From JAFAXD01 sp963816775 (GTDB lineage: Bacteria; Pseudomonadota; Alphaproteobacteria; Rhizobiales; Xanthobacteraceae), in contig CAWFLX010000044.1 in the NCBI GenBank assembly GCA_963816775.1, positions 32,485 through 96,484 of the forward strand: a stretch of DNA of 64,000 bases. Reading direction: 5' to 3'. The position numbers were made by a program, and so were the translations under genes. A model generated the notes under the pieces. The model had not been told where the DNA came from. It searched no databases and worked only from the letters and a program-made list of their open reading frames with translations. Below are positions 7,160 through 15,860 of this stretch, piece after piece. Each line of letters opens with the position of its first letter. Positions within the stretch are counted from its first letter, which is position 1.

Positions 7160-8800
7160 TCAGCCTGACACCTGCGCCGGTGCAAGCGGGACGCGGCCGC
7201 GCATCAGGTCGGCTGCCTTTTCGGCAATCATCACGACCGGCGCATTGATGTTGCCGCCGACGATGTCGGGAAAGACCGATGCGTCGACCACGCGCAGCGC
7301 CTCGACACCGTGCACTCTCAGTTCGGCGTCGACCACACTGGTTGGATCCGAGGCGGGACCCATCCGACACGTGCCGAGCGGGTGATGGACATCGACCGCC
7401 GTCGCCCTGATCAAGGCGTCGATATCGGCATCGCTGGTTTTGGCGGCGCCTGGAAGGATTTCGGGACCGCGGAACCGGTCGAAGGATTTTTGATGAGCGA
7501 TCTCGCGGAAGATGCGCACCCCGGCGCGCAGCACCTTCCAATCATTCTGGGCCTTGAGAAAGTTCTGGTGAATACGCAGCGCCTTGGTCGGATCGGCGGA
7601 CGCGAGCTGCAGCCAACCGCGGCTTTCCGGACGCAACGCCACGACGCGGCAACCCCAGCCGTCCGGAAACGGCTGCTGAGATGGCCAATAAGGCTTGGCG
7701 GTCAGCGGCGCCGCGGCCGTGATCATCTGCAGGTCGGGCAGCGGTGCATCCGGGCTGCTCTTGATGAAGCCCATAAGGCCGACCGGCAGGTCGTTCGCAA
7801 AACCGTTTCCAAACAAATAGGTTTTGGCGCATTCAACAAGAAGACGGTCGTAGCGGAGCATTTCGGGAAACGGCCCCGGCTCCTTGCGGGCAAACACCAC
7901 CAGCACCGACAAGTGGTCTTGCAAATTCTTGCCGACCCCTTTGAGCGCGACTTTGATGGGGATTTGCTGAGCGCCGAGTTCCTCAGGATCGCCAATGCCC
8001 GAGAGCATCAGCAGTTGCGGTGAGTTGATGACGCCTCCCGCCAGGATGACCTCCCGGTCGGCGCGCACGATACGCCGGTGCCCGCCTTGTAGGATCTCGA
8101 TGCCGGTGGCGCGGTTTCCTGCGAACAGCACGCGGGTCGCGAGCACATGTGTCGCAACCCGCAGGTTCTTGCGGCGCAGCGCCGGATAGAGATACGCGAC
8201 CGCGCAACTGCACCGCCTCCCGCCGCGGATCGTGTACTGGCTTTGGCCAAAACCCTGTTGTTGCGCGCCGTTGAAATCGTCGGTCAGTTCAAACCCGGCG
8301 GAGACGACCGCGTGTGTGCTGGCATCCACCAGCGGATCGCGGTAGGTCGAAAAGCGTGTGGTAAGCGGCCCGTCCCCGCCCCGATAGGTGCTTGCACCTT
8401 CCTCCCAGGATTCCTGCTTGCGGAAGTACGGCAGGCAGTGGGCATAGGACCAAGTCGGAAGTCCCCTCGCCGCCCAATGGTCGTAGTCGGCGCGATTGCC
8501 GCGCACGTAGGCCATCGCGTTGATTGCGGAGGAACCACCGATCACTTTGCCGCGCGCGCACTCAACCGCTCGCCCGTTGACGTTCTCCTCCGGCTCGCAG
8601 TCGTACATCCAGTCGTGCAGGCGTTGTTCGTAGATTTGCCCCCACGCTAACGGGATATCGATACGTGGATCGCGGTCCCAGCCGCCGGCCTCCAGCAACA
8701 ACACGCGGACGTCGGCGTCCTCGCTCAGCCTGCCCGCCAGCGTGCAGCCCGCCGATCCGGCGCCGACAATGATGTAATCGTAGCTCTCCGGCCGCGGCAT
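7160..8800 (-). CDS. GMC-family FAD oxidoreductase (choline/alcohol dehydrogenase-like)
   Basis: A 546-residue flavoenzyme starting MPRPESYDYIIVGAGSAG with the FAD-binding GAGSAG motif at about residues 13-18. GMC signatures are present: ARGKVIGGSSAINAMAYVRG, VILAGGVINSPQLLMLSGIG and the C-terminal VHHPLGTCRMG with the active-site His, then VVDASVFPDIVGGNINAPV. Members oxidise primary alcohols, choline or polyethylene-glycol-like substrates; the substrate here is unknown. No betaine genes are adjacent. It converges with the cNMP protein gene (9-nt gap), and two CTAG palindromes lie directly upstream, in its promoter area. Confidence 0.9.
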   Translation of the reverse strand: MPRPESYDYIIVGAGSAGCTLAGRLSEDADVRVLLLEAGGWDRDPRIDIPLAWGQIYEQRLHDWMYDCEPEENVNGRAVECARGKVIGGSSAINAMAYVRGNRADYDHWAARGLPTWSYAHCLPYFRKQESWEEGASTYRGGDGPLTTRFSTYRDPLVDASTHAVVSAGFELTDDFNGAQQQGFGQSQYTIRGGRRCSCAVAYLYPALRRKNLRVATHVLATRVLFAGNRATGIEILQGGHRRIVRADREVILAGGVINSPQLLMLSGIGDPEELGAQQIPIKVALKGVGKNLQDHLSVLVVFARKEPGPFPEMLRYDRLLVECAKTYLFGNGFANDLPVGLMGFIKSSPDAPLPDLQMITAAAPLTAKPYWPSQQPFPDGWGCRVVALRPESRGWLQLASADPTKALRIHQNFLKAQNDWKVLRAGVRIFREIAHQKSFDRFRGPEILPGAAKTSDADIDALIRATAVDVHHPLGTCRMGPASDPTSVVDAELRVHGVEALRVVDASVFPDIVGGNINAPVVMIAEKAADLMRGRVPLAPAQVSG

Positions 8801-8812
8801 CGCCCTCCCCCG

Positions 8813-8888
8813 CTAGTGTCCCGATTCCGAAGTTCGCATTACCTTGCGGCACCCTCCGTAGCGAACTTCGGAATCAACGGGACACTAG
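8813..8888. repeat. CTAG palindrome (CTAGTGTCCC type)
   Basis: A 76-bp inverted repeat, CTAGTGTCCCGATTCCGAAG at the left and GGGACACTAG at the right, with arms GATTCCGAAGTTCGC / GCGAACTTCGGAATC. The spacer TAAAATATAATT (8889-8900) joins it to the next copy. The pair occupies the 5' flank of the GMC gene. Confidence 0.85.
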
Positions 8889-8900
8889 TAAAATATAATT

Positions 8901-8978
8901 CTAGGGTGGTTTTGGATTTGAAGTTCCTATGACGAGAATGCCGCAAGAACGATAGGAACTTCAAATCCACCACACTAG
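8901..8978. repeat. CTAG palindrome (CTAGGGTGG type)
   Basis: A 78-bp inverted repeat, left CTAGGGTGG and right CCACACTAG, arms GGATTTGAAGTTCCTAT / ATAGGAACTTCAAATCC. It is closest to the copy at 826-903 (GACGTTC replaced by GAAGTTC). Together with 8813-8888 it forms a complete tandem pair. Confidence 0.85.
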
Positions 8979-9042
8979 ACACGCTTGGGAAACGGCCAAG
9001 CATGTCACCGGCCAACTGGCCGGGCAATCCTGCTATGGGTGA

Positions 9043-9888
9043 TTACGTTTCGATCGTCGTCGTGACGGGCACGTGATCCGACGGCCTCAGCCACCCGCGT
9101 GCCTCGCGCGCAATCTTGATCCCGCGGAAGCGGTCGCCCAGCTCCGGACTGACCCAGATGTGATCGAGCCGGCGCCCTTTGTCGACCGCGGCCCAGTCCG
9201 GCGCGCGGTAGCTCCACCAGGTGTAGAGCTTGGCGGGTTCCGGGATGACCGCGCGGGCGATGTCGATCCAGCTGCCGGCACGCTGGAAAGCGGCGAGCTT
9301 TTCACACTCGATCGGCGTGTGTGACACGACCTTGAGCAATCGCTTGTGGCTCCAGACGTCGTGCTCGAGCGGCGCAACGTTGAGATCGCCTACCAGGATC
9401 GCGCGCTCATTGCCCGGCCGCAGCTCGGCGCACCCGGTGAGTTCGTCCAGGAAACCGATCTTGTGCGCGAATTTCGGATTGATCTCGGGATCAGGTTCGT
9501 CACCGCCGGCCGGCACATAGAAATTGTGCAGTTTGATCGGCTCGTGCAGGCCGGCCTTCTCGCCAAGCGTGACCGTGATATGGCGCGAATCGGATTTGCC
9601 GCAAAAGTCGGTGCGCACGACGGCGTCGAACGGAAAGCGCGAAATCACGGCAACGCCGTGATAACCCTTCTGGCCGTTGAGAGCGATGTGGTCGTAGCCC
9701 AGCCGCTTGAAGCGCCGCAGCGGAAACTTGCCGTCCGGGCATTTGGTTTCCTGTAGGCACAGCACGTCGGGCCGTGCCGCCTTCAGGAACTTCGCGACAA
9801 GATCGATGCGCAGCCGGACCGAGTTGATGTTCCAGGTCGTGAGCGTCAATGACCCGGTGACGCGCGGGCTCCGCAGTTCGTGATCCAT
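9043..9888 (-). CDS. xth: Exodeoxyribonuclease III
   Basis: A 281-residue DNA repair nuclease (AP endonuclease and 3'-5' exonuclease) of the EEP fold. From the ATG at 9888 it reads MDHELRSPRVTGSLTLTTWNINSVRLR. Hallmarks: WNINSVR, VLCLQETKCPDGKFP with the metal-binding Glu, GYHGVAVISR, VGDLNVAP, RLDHIWVS and the catalytic pair in LRPSDHVPV. A longer in-frame start at 10002 adds a low-complexity extension and is not favoured. It lies downstream of the two lolA genes, an order common in related genomes. Confidence 0.93.
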   Translation of the reverse strand: MDHELRSPRVTGSLTLTTWNINSVRLRIDLVAKFLKAARPDVLCLQETKCPDGKFPLRRFKRLGYDHIALNGQKGYHGVAVISRFPFDAVVRTDFCGKSDSRHITVTLGEKAGLHEPIKLHNFYVPAGGDEPDPEINPKFAHKIGFLDELTGCAELRPGNERAILVGDLNVAPLEHDVWSHKRLLKVVSHTPIECEKLAAFQRAGSWIDIARAVIPEPAKLYTWWSYRAPDWAAVDKGRRLDHIWVSPELGDRFRGIKIAREARGWLRPSDHVPVTTTIET

Positions 9889-10045
9889 CGCGCCATTATC
9901 TGGCACGAACTTCGGCGGCGGAGAAGGCCCCCTAAGGGATGCGCGTTCCGCCGGTTCAGGTTGCCGTCCGAGAAGCCGTCGGGATGCAAATGCCCGCGAC
10001 AAGCGCGGGCATAGCAGCAGAGATCTGGGACTCTATCCGATTGTC

Positions 10046-10762
10046 CTAGCGCGCATTCTGCGTGTCGGGATTCTCGTAGTTGATTTGGAACAAGGCCGGA
10101 TCGAGCTTCTTGCTGGCGTCGAGATTATAGACTGCGACCGTCGTGTCGTAGCCCTGCGGGTCGGTCACGGTCCATTGGCGCAGCTTGAAGTCCTGAGCCC
10201 CGAACTTCAGCATCAGCCGGTTGGTACCGACCAGTTGCTGCTCCTCGATCACCACAGTCACGAACTGCTCGTCGGCTCCAACTGCTACCAGGTTGGTGTC
10301 GCGCGCGAGATCGACGCGATCGGCCACCAGGAAGCGCAACGGCGTCTGCGACAGCGGATAGAGGTCCTGGGTTGCGCGCTTGCGGTCGCGCACGACCACC
10401 GACTGACCGTCGGCAATCACGTCGACACGGCTCGGCGGCGAATATTCGAAGCGCACCTTGCCGGGCTTCTGAACGTAGAACTGGCCTTCCGTGCGCCGCC
10501 CATCCGGGCCGACCTGCACGAAATCACCGACCAGCGTCTTCATATTGGACAGATAGGCGCTGACCCGCTCGACCATGGCGCCCTGGTCAAGGGGCTGCTG
10601 CGGCCCACCGGCGTTGCTGGCCAATGGCGTCGAACGCTGGACGGACGGCGGCTTCGGAGCCGAATCTCTGCCGGTCGCCGCCCGTGGCACGGGTATTGTT
10701 TGCGCTGTGGCCGCAGCCGTGACGATTAACGCCGCTGCGATTGCGCTGACGGTTTTCAACAT
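10046..10762 (-). CDS. lolA: LolA-family outer-membrane lipoprotein carrier (paralogue 1)
   Basis: A 238-residue periplasmic protein with a signal peptide (MLKTVSAIAAALIVTAAATA). LolA ferries lipoproteins from the LolCDE complex to the outer membrane. The LolA core starts near VERVSAYLSNMKTLVGDFVQ and includes GQFYVQKPGKVRFEYSPPS, SVVVRDRKRATQDLYPLSQT and the C-terminal QWTVTDPQGYDTTVAVYN. The start at 10762 has a GGGGGAGA site upstream; the longer reading to 10831 lacks a signal peptide. It is a near-duplicate of the next gene, 90 nt upstream. Confidence 0.88.
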   Translation of the reverse strand: MLKTVSAIAAALIVTAAATAQTIPVPRAATGRDSAPKPPSVQRSTPLASNAGGPQQPLDQGAMVERVSAYLSNMKTLVGDFVQVGPDGRRTEGQFYVQKPGKVRFEYSPPSRVDVIADGQSVVVRDRKRATQDLYPLSQTPLRFLVADRVDLARDTNLVAVGADEQFVTVVIEEQQLVGTNRLMLKFGAQDFKLRQWTVTDPQGYDTTVAVYNLDASKKLDPALFQINYENPDTQNAR

Positions 10763-10852
10763 GCCCCATCTCCCCCAAGTTGGTATTTCATTACAATTCG
10801 TTGGCGCGAGCGTCCATTGATCGTTTACCAAAGTTACCAGTTCGTTAACGGT

Positions 10853-11584
10853 TCACCGTGTGTTCTGCAGATCCGGGTTGTCATAGTTAATTTTGAACAA
10901 ATCCGGATCGGGTTTCTTGTTGGTGTCCAGATTGTAGACCGCGACCGTTGTGTCGTAACCCTGCGGGTCGGTCACCGTCCATTGACGCAGCTGCAGGTCC
11001 TTCGCCCCGAACATAAGCACCAGGCGGTTGGTCCCGACGAACTGCTTTTCCTCGATCACCAAGGTAACGAAAACGTCGTCGACGGCAACTGACACCAGGT
11101 TGGTGTCGCGCCCGAGGTCGATGCGGTCCGACAGCAGGTACCGCAACGGCGTTTGCGACAGCGGATAGAGGTCCTGGGTCGAGAGCTTGCGGTCGCGCAC
11201 GACCACGGACTGGCCGTCAGCGATCACGTCGACACGGCTCGGTGGCTTGTACTCGAAGCGCACCTTGCCGGGTTTTTGGATAAAGAACTGCCCTTCCGTG
11301 CGTGCGCCATCGGGGCCGACCTGCACGAAGTCGCCCACCAGGGTCTGCATGTTCGTCAAATATCCGTTGATGCGCTCGACCAGGGCACGCTGCCGCGCTT
11401 CGCTGTTGGTCGCGTCTTGCGGGGCTGCCGCAGCGGTGCCGGTCGGTGTCAGCTGCAGCCCTGACGGCGGCGTCGGCGCGGCGTCCTTTTTGGCCGCGGG
11501 CGGCTGCACCGGCACCGTCTGGGCGGTCGCCGACGCGATCACGGCGCACAAAACCAGCGCGACCGTGGCTACGACCCGACCCAT
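10853..11584 (-). CDS. lolA: LolA-family outer-membrane lipoprotein carrier (paralogue 2)
   Basis: A 243-residue protein with a signal peptide (MGRVVATVALVLCAVIASAT, cleavage near ATAQ) and the same LolA core as its neighbour: TLVGDFVQVGPDG, PGKVRFEYKPPSRVDVIADG and VTDPQGYDTTVAVYNLD are shared almost word for word. The proline/alanine-rich stretch between signal peptide and core differs clearly between the copies, so this is a tandem duplication that has diverged at the N-terminus. It is the first of the pair and is preceded by a plausible sigma-70 promoter. Confidence 0.88.
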   Translation of the reverse strand: MGRVVATVALVLCAVIASATAQTVPVQPPAAKKDAAPTPPSGLQLTPTGTAAAAPQDATNSEARQRALVERINGYLTNMQTLVGDFVQVGPDGARTEGQFFIQKPGKVRFEYKPPSRVDVIADGQSVVVRDRKLSTQDLYPLSQTPLRYLLSDRIDLGRDTNLVSVAVDDVFVTLVIEEKQFVGTNRLVLMFGAKDLQLRQWTVTDPQGYDTTVAVYNLDTNKKPDPDLFKINYDNPDLQNTR

Positions 11585-11924
11585 ATGTCACCTCTTCGTT
11601 TCGCCAGCGCATGATCACGGAAGCTGACCCTCGGGACGAGGGCAGCTTCGCCGTCGGGTCAAGCCCGCAGGTCAGCGTTTCCGATCAGAACATGCCCCCC
11701 GTCGCAAGCTCAAGGACGAAATCCGCCCGATTCGAACCGGATTTTGCCTTGTGTATTACCCCCGACAGTCGCCCCACGAGTGCCGGGACATAAGCCCCTT
11801 AACATATTGACGCTGCGGCAGTTTTGTCAAACGCGCAAACCCCGCAAGCGCCCACAATCCCGATATTGGTTAATTTTTTAGGCGCACGATGTGGCCATTT
11901 CGCGGCCCGCAACGACGGTTTACG
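11585..11924. other. Intergenic region between ftsK and the lolA pair
   Basis: 340 nt without a convincing gene. It holds the promoter of the lolA pair (11802-11830) and a leader of about 215 nt before the first lolA start. No clear terminator for ftsK is seen. Confidence 0.6.
11802..11830 (-). promoter_or_regulatory. Candidate sigma-70 promoter for the lolA pair
   Basis: On the minus strand a perfect -35 TTGACA (11825-11830), a 17-nt spacer and a -10 ATATGT (11802-11807; TATGTT one base later is the alternative). The region is unusually AT-rich for this genome. It points toward lolA. Confidence 0.5.
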
Positions 11925-14336
11925 TCACAACGCGTCGTCGCCTGCGCCCTCGATTAGGATTTCGCGTTTGCCGGCGTGGTTGGGTTGCCCGACCACGCCC
12001 TCCTGCTCCATCCGTTCCATGATCGAGGCTGCGCGGTTATAGCCGATCTGCAGGCGCCGCTGGATGTAGCTCGTCGACGCCTTGCGATCGCGCAGCACGA
12101 CTTGCACAGCTTGCTGATAGAGGTCGGTTGCGTCGCCCGTTGCGCCCATGCCGGTAGCATCGAAAATCGGATTGCCGTCTTCGTCCTCGTCCCCGCCGGC
12201 GGTGACGTCCTCGAGATATTGCGGAGCGCCCTGTGCTTTGAGGTGGCGCACGATTTTCTCGACTTCCTCATCGGCGACAAACGGCCCGTGCACGCGGCTG
12301 ATGCGCCCGCCACCCGCCATGTAGAGCATGTCGCCTTGGCCGAGCAGTTGCTCGGCGCCCTGCTCGCCCAGGATGGTGCGGCTGTCGATCTTGGAGGTGA
12401 CCTGAAACGAGATGCGGGTCGGGAAATTGGCTTTGATGGTGCCGGTGATGACGTCGACCGACGGACGCTGCGTCGCCAGAATGACGTGAATGCCGGCGGC
12501 GCGCGCCATCTGGGCCAGGCGTTGGATCGCGCCTTCGATATCCTTGCCGGCGACCATCATGAGGTCGGCCATCTCGTCCACGATCACGACCAGGTACGGC
12601 AGGAAGTCGAGGTCGAACTCCTCGCGTTCGTAGATCGCCTCACCGGTCTCCTTGTCGTAGCCGGTGTGCACAGTGCGCGAGAGCCCCTCACCCTTGGCTT
12701 TGGCTTCGGCGAGGCGGGTGTTGTATCCGTCGATGTTACGCACGCCGAGCTTGGCCATTTTCTTGTAGCGGTCCTCCATCTCGCGCACCGCCCATTTGAG
12801 CGCGACCACCGCTTTCTTGGGATCGGTCACGACGGGCGTGAGCAGATGCGGGATTCCGTCATAGACCGAAAGCTCGAGCATCTTCGGGTCGACCATGATC
12901 AACCGGCATTGGTCGGGCCGCAGCCGGTACACCAAGCTTAGGATCATCGTGTTGATCGCGACCGATTTGCCGGATCCGGTCGTGCCGGCGATCAGCAAGT
13001 GCGGCATGCGCGCGAGATCGACGATCACCGGCTCGCCGCCGATGGTCTTGCCGAGACAGAGCGGCAGCTTCGCCGCCGAGTTCGCGTAGTCGTCCGTCGA
13101 CAGAAGTTCGCGCAGGTACACTTTTTCGCGCGTCGAGTTCGGTAGCTCGATCCCGATGGCGTTGCGGCCCGGGACCACAGCGACGCGCGCCGAGACCGCG
13201 CTCATCGAGCGCGCGATGTCGTCGGCCAAACCAATGACCCGCGACGATTTGATTCCCGGCGCCGGTTCGAGCTCGTAGAGCGTCACGACCGGTCCGGGTC
13301 GTGCATTGATGATCTGGCCGCGTACGCCGAAATCGTCGAGCACGCTTTCAAGCGCGCTCGCGTTCTCCTGGAGAACCTGCTGGCTCGGCGCCGCGCGATC
13401 ATTGGATTTGTAGGCGGCCAGCAAATTGAGTGGCGGCAGAACGTAGCCGTCTGCGGTGCGGCGCGGCGCGCGCGGTGCTCGCGGCTTGGCGGGAACGCGT
13501 GCAGCCTTGGCCGGCTCGTCTTCGACTATCGGCTCGTCAATAAGTCCGGCATCGCCGGTCATCCGCGGCTCGAGGCGCTGCTCTGCGACGCGAGCAACGG
13601 GGCGTGGATTTGCGGTGCGGCGCCTGGACAGCAGTCGCGCCAGTTGCGCCTTCGCGCTCAGCAATCCGTGCACCAGCCAACCGATCGAGATTGCAGCCCC
13701 GGCGCCGTCGTCGCGTTCGGCGCCGGCGGCTTGCACGCGCGATGGACTGGCCGGCGTGCGCAGCATCAGTCCGCTCGCAATCGCAATCGCCGCAAGCGCG
13801 CCGCAGCCGAGCACGATCGCGGTCGCCATCCTGAGCACCCCATCGATCGGCCCAAAAACGGCGGACGGTGCACGCAACACCAGGTCGCCCACGACCCCGC
13901 CGAGCCCGGTCGGCAGCGGCCAGCCCACCGTGCGCGGAAGGCACGCAACAAACCCGGCGGCGAGCACGGTTCCGACGATCCAGAGGCCGAGCCGCAGCGG
14001 CTCGCGGCACAGCAACCCGTGGGTGAGGAGCCGCAAGCCCCACGCCGCGATCGGCGCGATCAGCGCGATCGACGCCAATCCGATCAGCTGCATCATGAGG
14101 TCGGCGGTGACGGCGCCGGGCAAGCCCAGCAGATTGTGCACGGGTGCGCTGGTCGCGTGGCTGAACGAGGGATCTCTGACCGACCAGGTGGCAAGCGCAG
14201 CCACCGCCGCCCCGGTCAGGGCAATCAAGGCGAGGCCTCCAACCTCACGCAGCCGCCGCCGCACGGCGTCGCCGAGGTCGTCCGACAAGAGAAAGGACAT
14301 GTCGATGTTGTGCTGAAGCACGGAGATTGCTCTCAT
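11925..14336 (-). CDS. ftsK: DNA translocase FtsK
   Basis: An 803-residue septal DNA pump that moves chromosome ends apart and activates XerCD. The N-terminal membrane domain (about residues 25-190) has four hydrophobic segments, followed by a linker rich in Pro/Ala/Arg. The alpha-beta motor starts near LESVLDDFGVRGQIINARPG; Walker A is LLIAGTTGSGKSVAINTM and Walker B LVVIVDEMADLMM. The C-terminal gamma domain, which reads KOPS sites, is QVVLRDRKASTSYIQRRLQI to the end. The ATG at 14336 overlaps the stop of the upstream aminotransferase (ATGA), implying coupling; an alternative start at 14300 (MSFLLSDDLGDAV) would also fit. Confidence 0.95.
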   Translation of the reverse strand: MRAISVLQHNIDMSFLLSDDLGDAVRRRLREVGGLALIALTGAAVAALATWSVRDPSFSHATSAPVHNLLGLPGAVTADLMMQLIGLASIALIAPIAAWGLRLLTHGLLCREPLRLGLWIVGTVLAAGFVACLPRTVGWPLPTGLGGVVGDLVLRAPSAVFGPIDGVLRMATAIVLGCGALAAIAIASGLMLRTPASPSRVQAAGAERDDGAGAAISIGWLVHGLLSAKAQLARLLSRRRTANPRPVARVAEQRLEPRMTGDAGLIDEPIVEDEPAKAARVPAKPRAPRAPRRTADGYVLPPLNLLAAYKSNDRAAPSQQVLQENASALESVLDDFGVRGQIINARPGPVVTLYELEPAPGIKSSRVIGLADDIARSMSAVSARVAVVPGRNAIGIELPNSTREKVYLRELLSTDDYANSAAKLPLCLGKTIGGEPVIVDLARMPHLLIAGTTGSGKSVAINTMILSLVYRLRPDQCRLIMVDPKMLELSVYDGIPHLLTPVVTDPKKAVVALKWAVREMEDRYKKMAKLGVRNIDGYNTRLAEAKAKGEGLSRTVHTGYDKETGEAIYEREEFDLDFLPYLVVIVDEMADLMMVAGKDIEGAIQRLAQMARAAGIHVILATQRPSVDVITGTIKANFPTRISFQVTSKIDSRTILGEQGAEQLLGQGDMLYMAGGGRISRVHGPFVADEEVEKIVRHLKAQGAPQYLEDVTAGGDEDEDGNPIFDATGMGATGDATDLYQQAVQVVLRDRKASTSYIQRRLQIGYNRAASIMERMEQEGVVGQPNHAGKREILIEGAGDDAL

Positions 14337-15544
14337 TGCAACGTGGCCACGATACGATGCAGCGCCTGCGCGGTGATGTTCTGGTCGTGCACCATCGCGA
14401 CGCGGATATACGCAGCCGCCGGATTGCTGCCGTCGCGCTGCGGGTGTGCCAGATAAAGACCTGGCAGAATGCGCACGCCCGCCTCCGACCACAGTTTCAG
14501 CGCCACGGCTTCGCTGCCGCCGTAGGCCGAGACGTCCAGCCAAAGGAAGAAGCCGCCCTCCGGTCGGGTATAGCCGTAGCGGTCACCGATGATCTGGTCG
14601 GCCAGATCGAACTTCAGCTTGTAGAGGCGACGATTTTCTTCAACGTGCGTTTCGTCCTCGTAGGCGCGCGCGGCGACCTCCTGCAGAGGCCCGGGCACCT
14701 GCGGCGCAACCACGTTGCGAACGTCGAGAAACTTCTTGATGAAGCGGCTGTCGCCGGCCGCGAGCCCGACCCGCAGGCCCGGGAGATTCGAGCGCTTCGA
14801 AAGCGAGTTGAATACCACCACGTTCGAGAAATCGGCGCCGGCGGCCTGCAACATTCCGGGCGGCGGCCGGCCGGTGGTGTAGATCTCCGAATAGCATTCG
14901 TCCGAAAAGATCAGGAAGTCGTACCGGCGCGACAGCGCGACCAGGCGTTCGAGATAATGCAGATCGGCAACCGCTCCCTGCGGGTTGGTTGGTGATCCGA
15001 AATAGATCGCGACCGTGCGCGCGAGCAGATCGTCGTCGAGCGTATCGAGGTCCGGCAAAAAGCCGCTTTCGCGCGTCGCCGGCAACAGCACCGGCTCGCA
15101 GCCCGCCGCCGCGGCCCCCGCCACGTAGGCGGCATAGAACGGATTTGGCACCAGGATCGCCGGGCGCGCGATCTGTTTGATCGACAACTCGCGGCCGGCC
15201 AGCGCCGCCAGAAACAAAGCTTCGCGCGTGCCGTTGACCACCAGGACTTCGTTCTCCGGATCGACGCTGCGCGGCAGCGCGAAACGCCGGTCGAGCCAGC
15301 GCGCGGCCGCCCGGCGAAAATGCTCATTTCCCTTGGTGGGAGGATAGCGGCCGAAGTCCTTCAAGCTCGCGTCGATCACACTGCCGACAAAGGGCGGGAT
15401 CGGGTGCTGGGGCTCGCCGACCGTGAGATTGATCGGAGGCTGGCCGGGTTTCATATCGCCCAGCAGCTCGGTGAGCCGCACAAAGGGCGAGCGCGTTTGC
15501 ACGGTCCGAACGGTTTGGGGCGACGTCGGTTCGGCGCTACTCAT
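14333..15544 (-). CDS. Class I/II PLP-dependent aminotransferase
   Basis: A 403-residue cytoplasmic enzyme of fold type I. Visible hallmarks: INLTVGEPQHPIP, FGRYPPTKGNEHFRRA, PNPFYAAYVAGAAAAG, FGSPTNPQGAV, IFSDECYSEIY and the PLP lysine in FNSLSKRSNLPGLRVG. The C-terminal PEGGFFLWLDVS closes the fold. It resembles succinyldiaminopimelate or aspartate-type aminotransferases (DapC-like), but specificity cannot be read reliably. Its stop codon overlaps the ftsK start, so the two are an operon; a conserved aminotransferase-ftsK order is known in Rhizobiales. Confidence 0.88.
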   Translation of the reverse strand: MSSAEPTSPQTVRTVQTRSPFVRLTELLGDMKPGQPPINLTVGEPQHPIPPFVGSVIDASLKDFGRYPPTKGNEHFRRAAARWLDRRFALPRSVDPENEVLVVNGTREALFLAALAGRELSIKQIARPAILVPNPFYAAYVAGAAAAGCEPVLLPATRESGFLPDLDTLDDDLLARTVAIYFGSPTNPQGAVADLHYLERLVALSRRYDFLIFSDECYSEIYTTGRPPPGMLQAAGADFSNVVVFNSLSKRSNLPGLRVGLAAGDSRFIKKFLDVRNVVAPQVPGPLQEVAARAYEDETHVEENRRLYKLKFDLADQIIGDRYGYTRPEGGFFLWLDVSAYGGSEAVALKLWSEAGVRILPGLYLAHPQRDGSNPAAAYIRVAMVHDQNITAQALHRIVATLQ

Positions 15545-15678
15545 TTACGTCCACAAGCGTCAGGGTCCGCGGCCAAGACGGTGCGGATTCCGGGATTGCA
15601 ATCCACCATAGGGGTGGCGGGTTAAGGGCCGTTTAACCATCGCAAGCCGCCGTGCCAACGTCTTTCTTCATCGGCGCG

Positions 15679-15750
15679 CTAGTGTCCCGATTCCGAAGTT
15701 CGCCACACGGTGCAGCACGCTCGACGCGAACTTCGGGTTCGGGGCACTAG
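15679..15750. repeat. CTAG palindrome (CTAGTGTCCC type)
   Basis: A 72-bp imperfect inverted repeat: left CTAGTGTCCCGATTCCGAAG, right end GGGGCACTAG with arm GCGAACTTCGGGTTC. It belongs to the same subfamily as 8813-8888, with a different, shorter central loop. Confidence 0.8.
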
Positions 15751-15775
15751 GCGGGCGCGGCGTGCAATCGCATCG

Positions 15776-15814
15776 CGCAAAAAGAAGGAGGCCCCGGTGT
15801 GAACCGGGGCCTCC
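15776..15814 (-). terminator. Rho-independent terminator of amtB
   Basis: On the minus strand a perfect 12-bp GC-rich stem (GGAGGCCCCGGT / ACCGGGGCCTCC) with a 4-nt loop, followed by TTCTTTTTGCG. It starts 46 nt after the amtB stop codon. Confidence 0.85.
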
Positions 15815-15860
15815 CGACGGAGGGGGCGGTGCCGGGTATCCGCCCCAACCGTATCCCGAG

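Larger units (their letters stand above)
15545..15860. other. Intergenic region with a repeat and the amtB terminator
   Basis: 316 nt with no gene. It contains the aminotransferase promoter region next to 15544, a CTAG palindrome (15679-15750) and the terminator hairpin of amtB (15776-15814). Confidence 0.7.
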
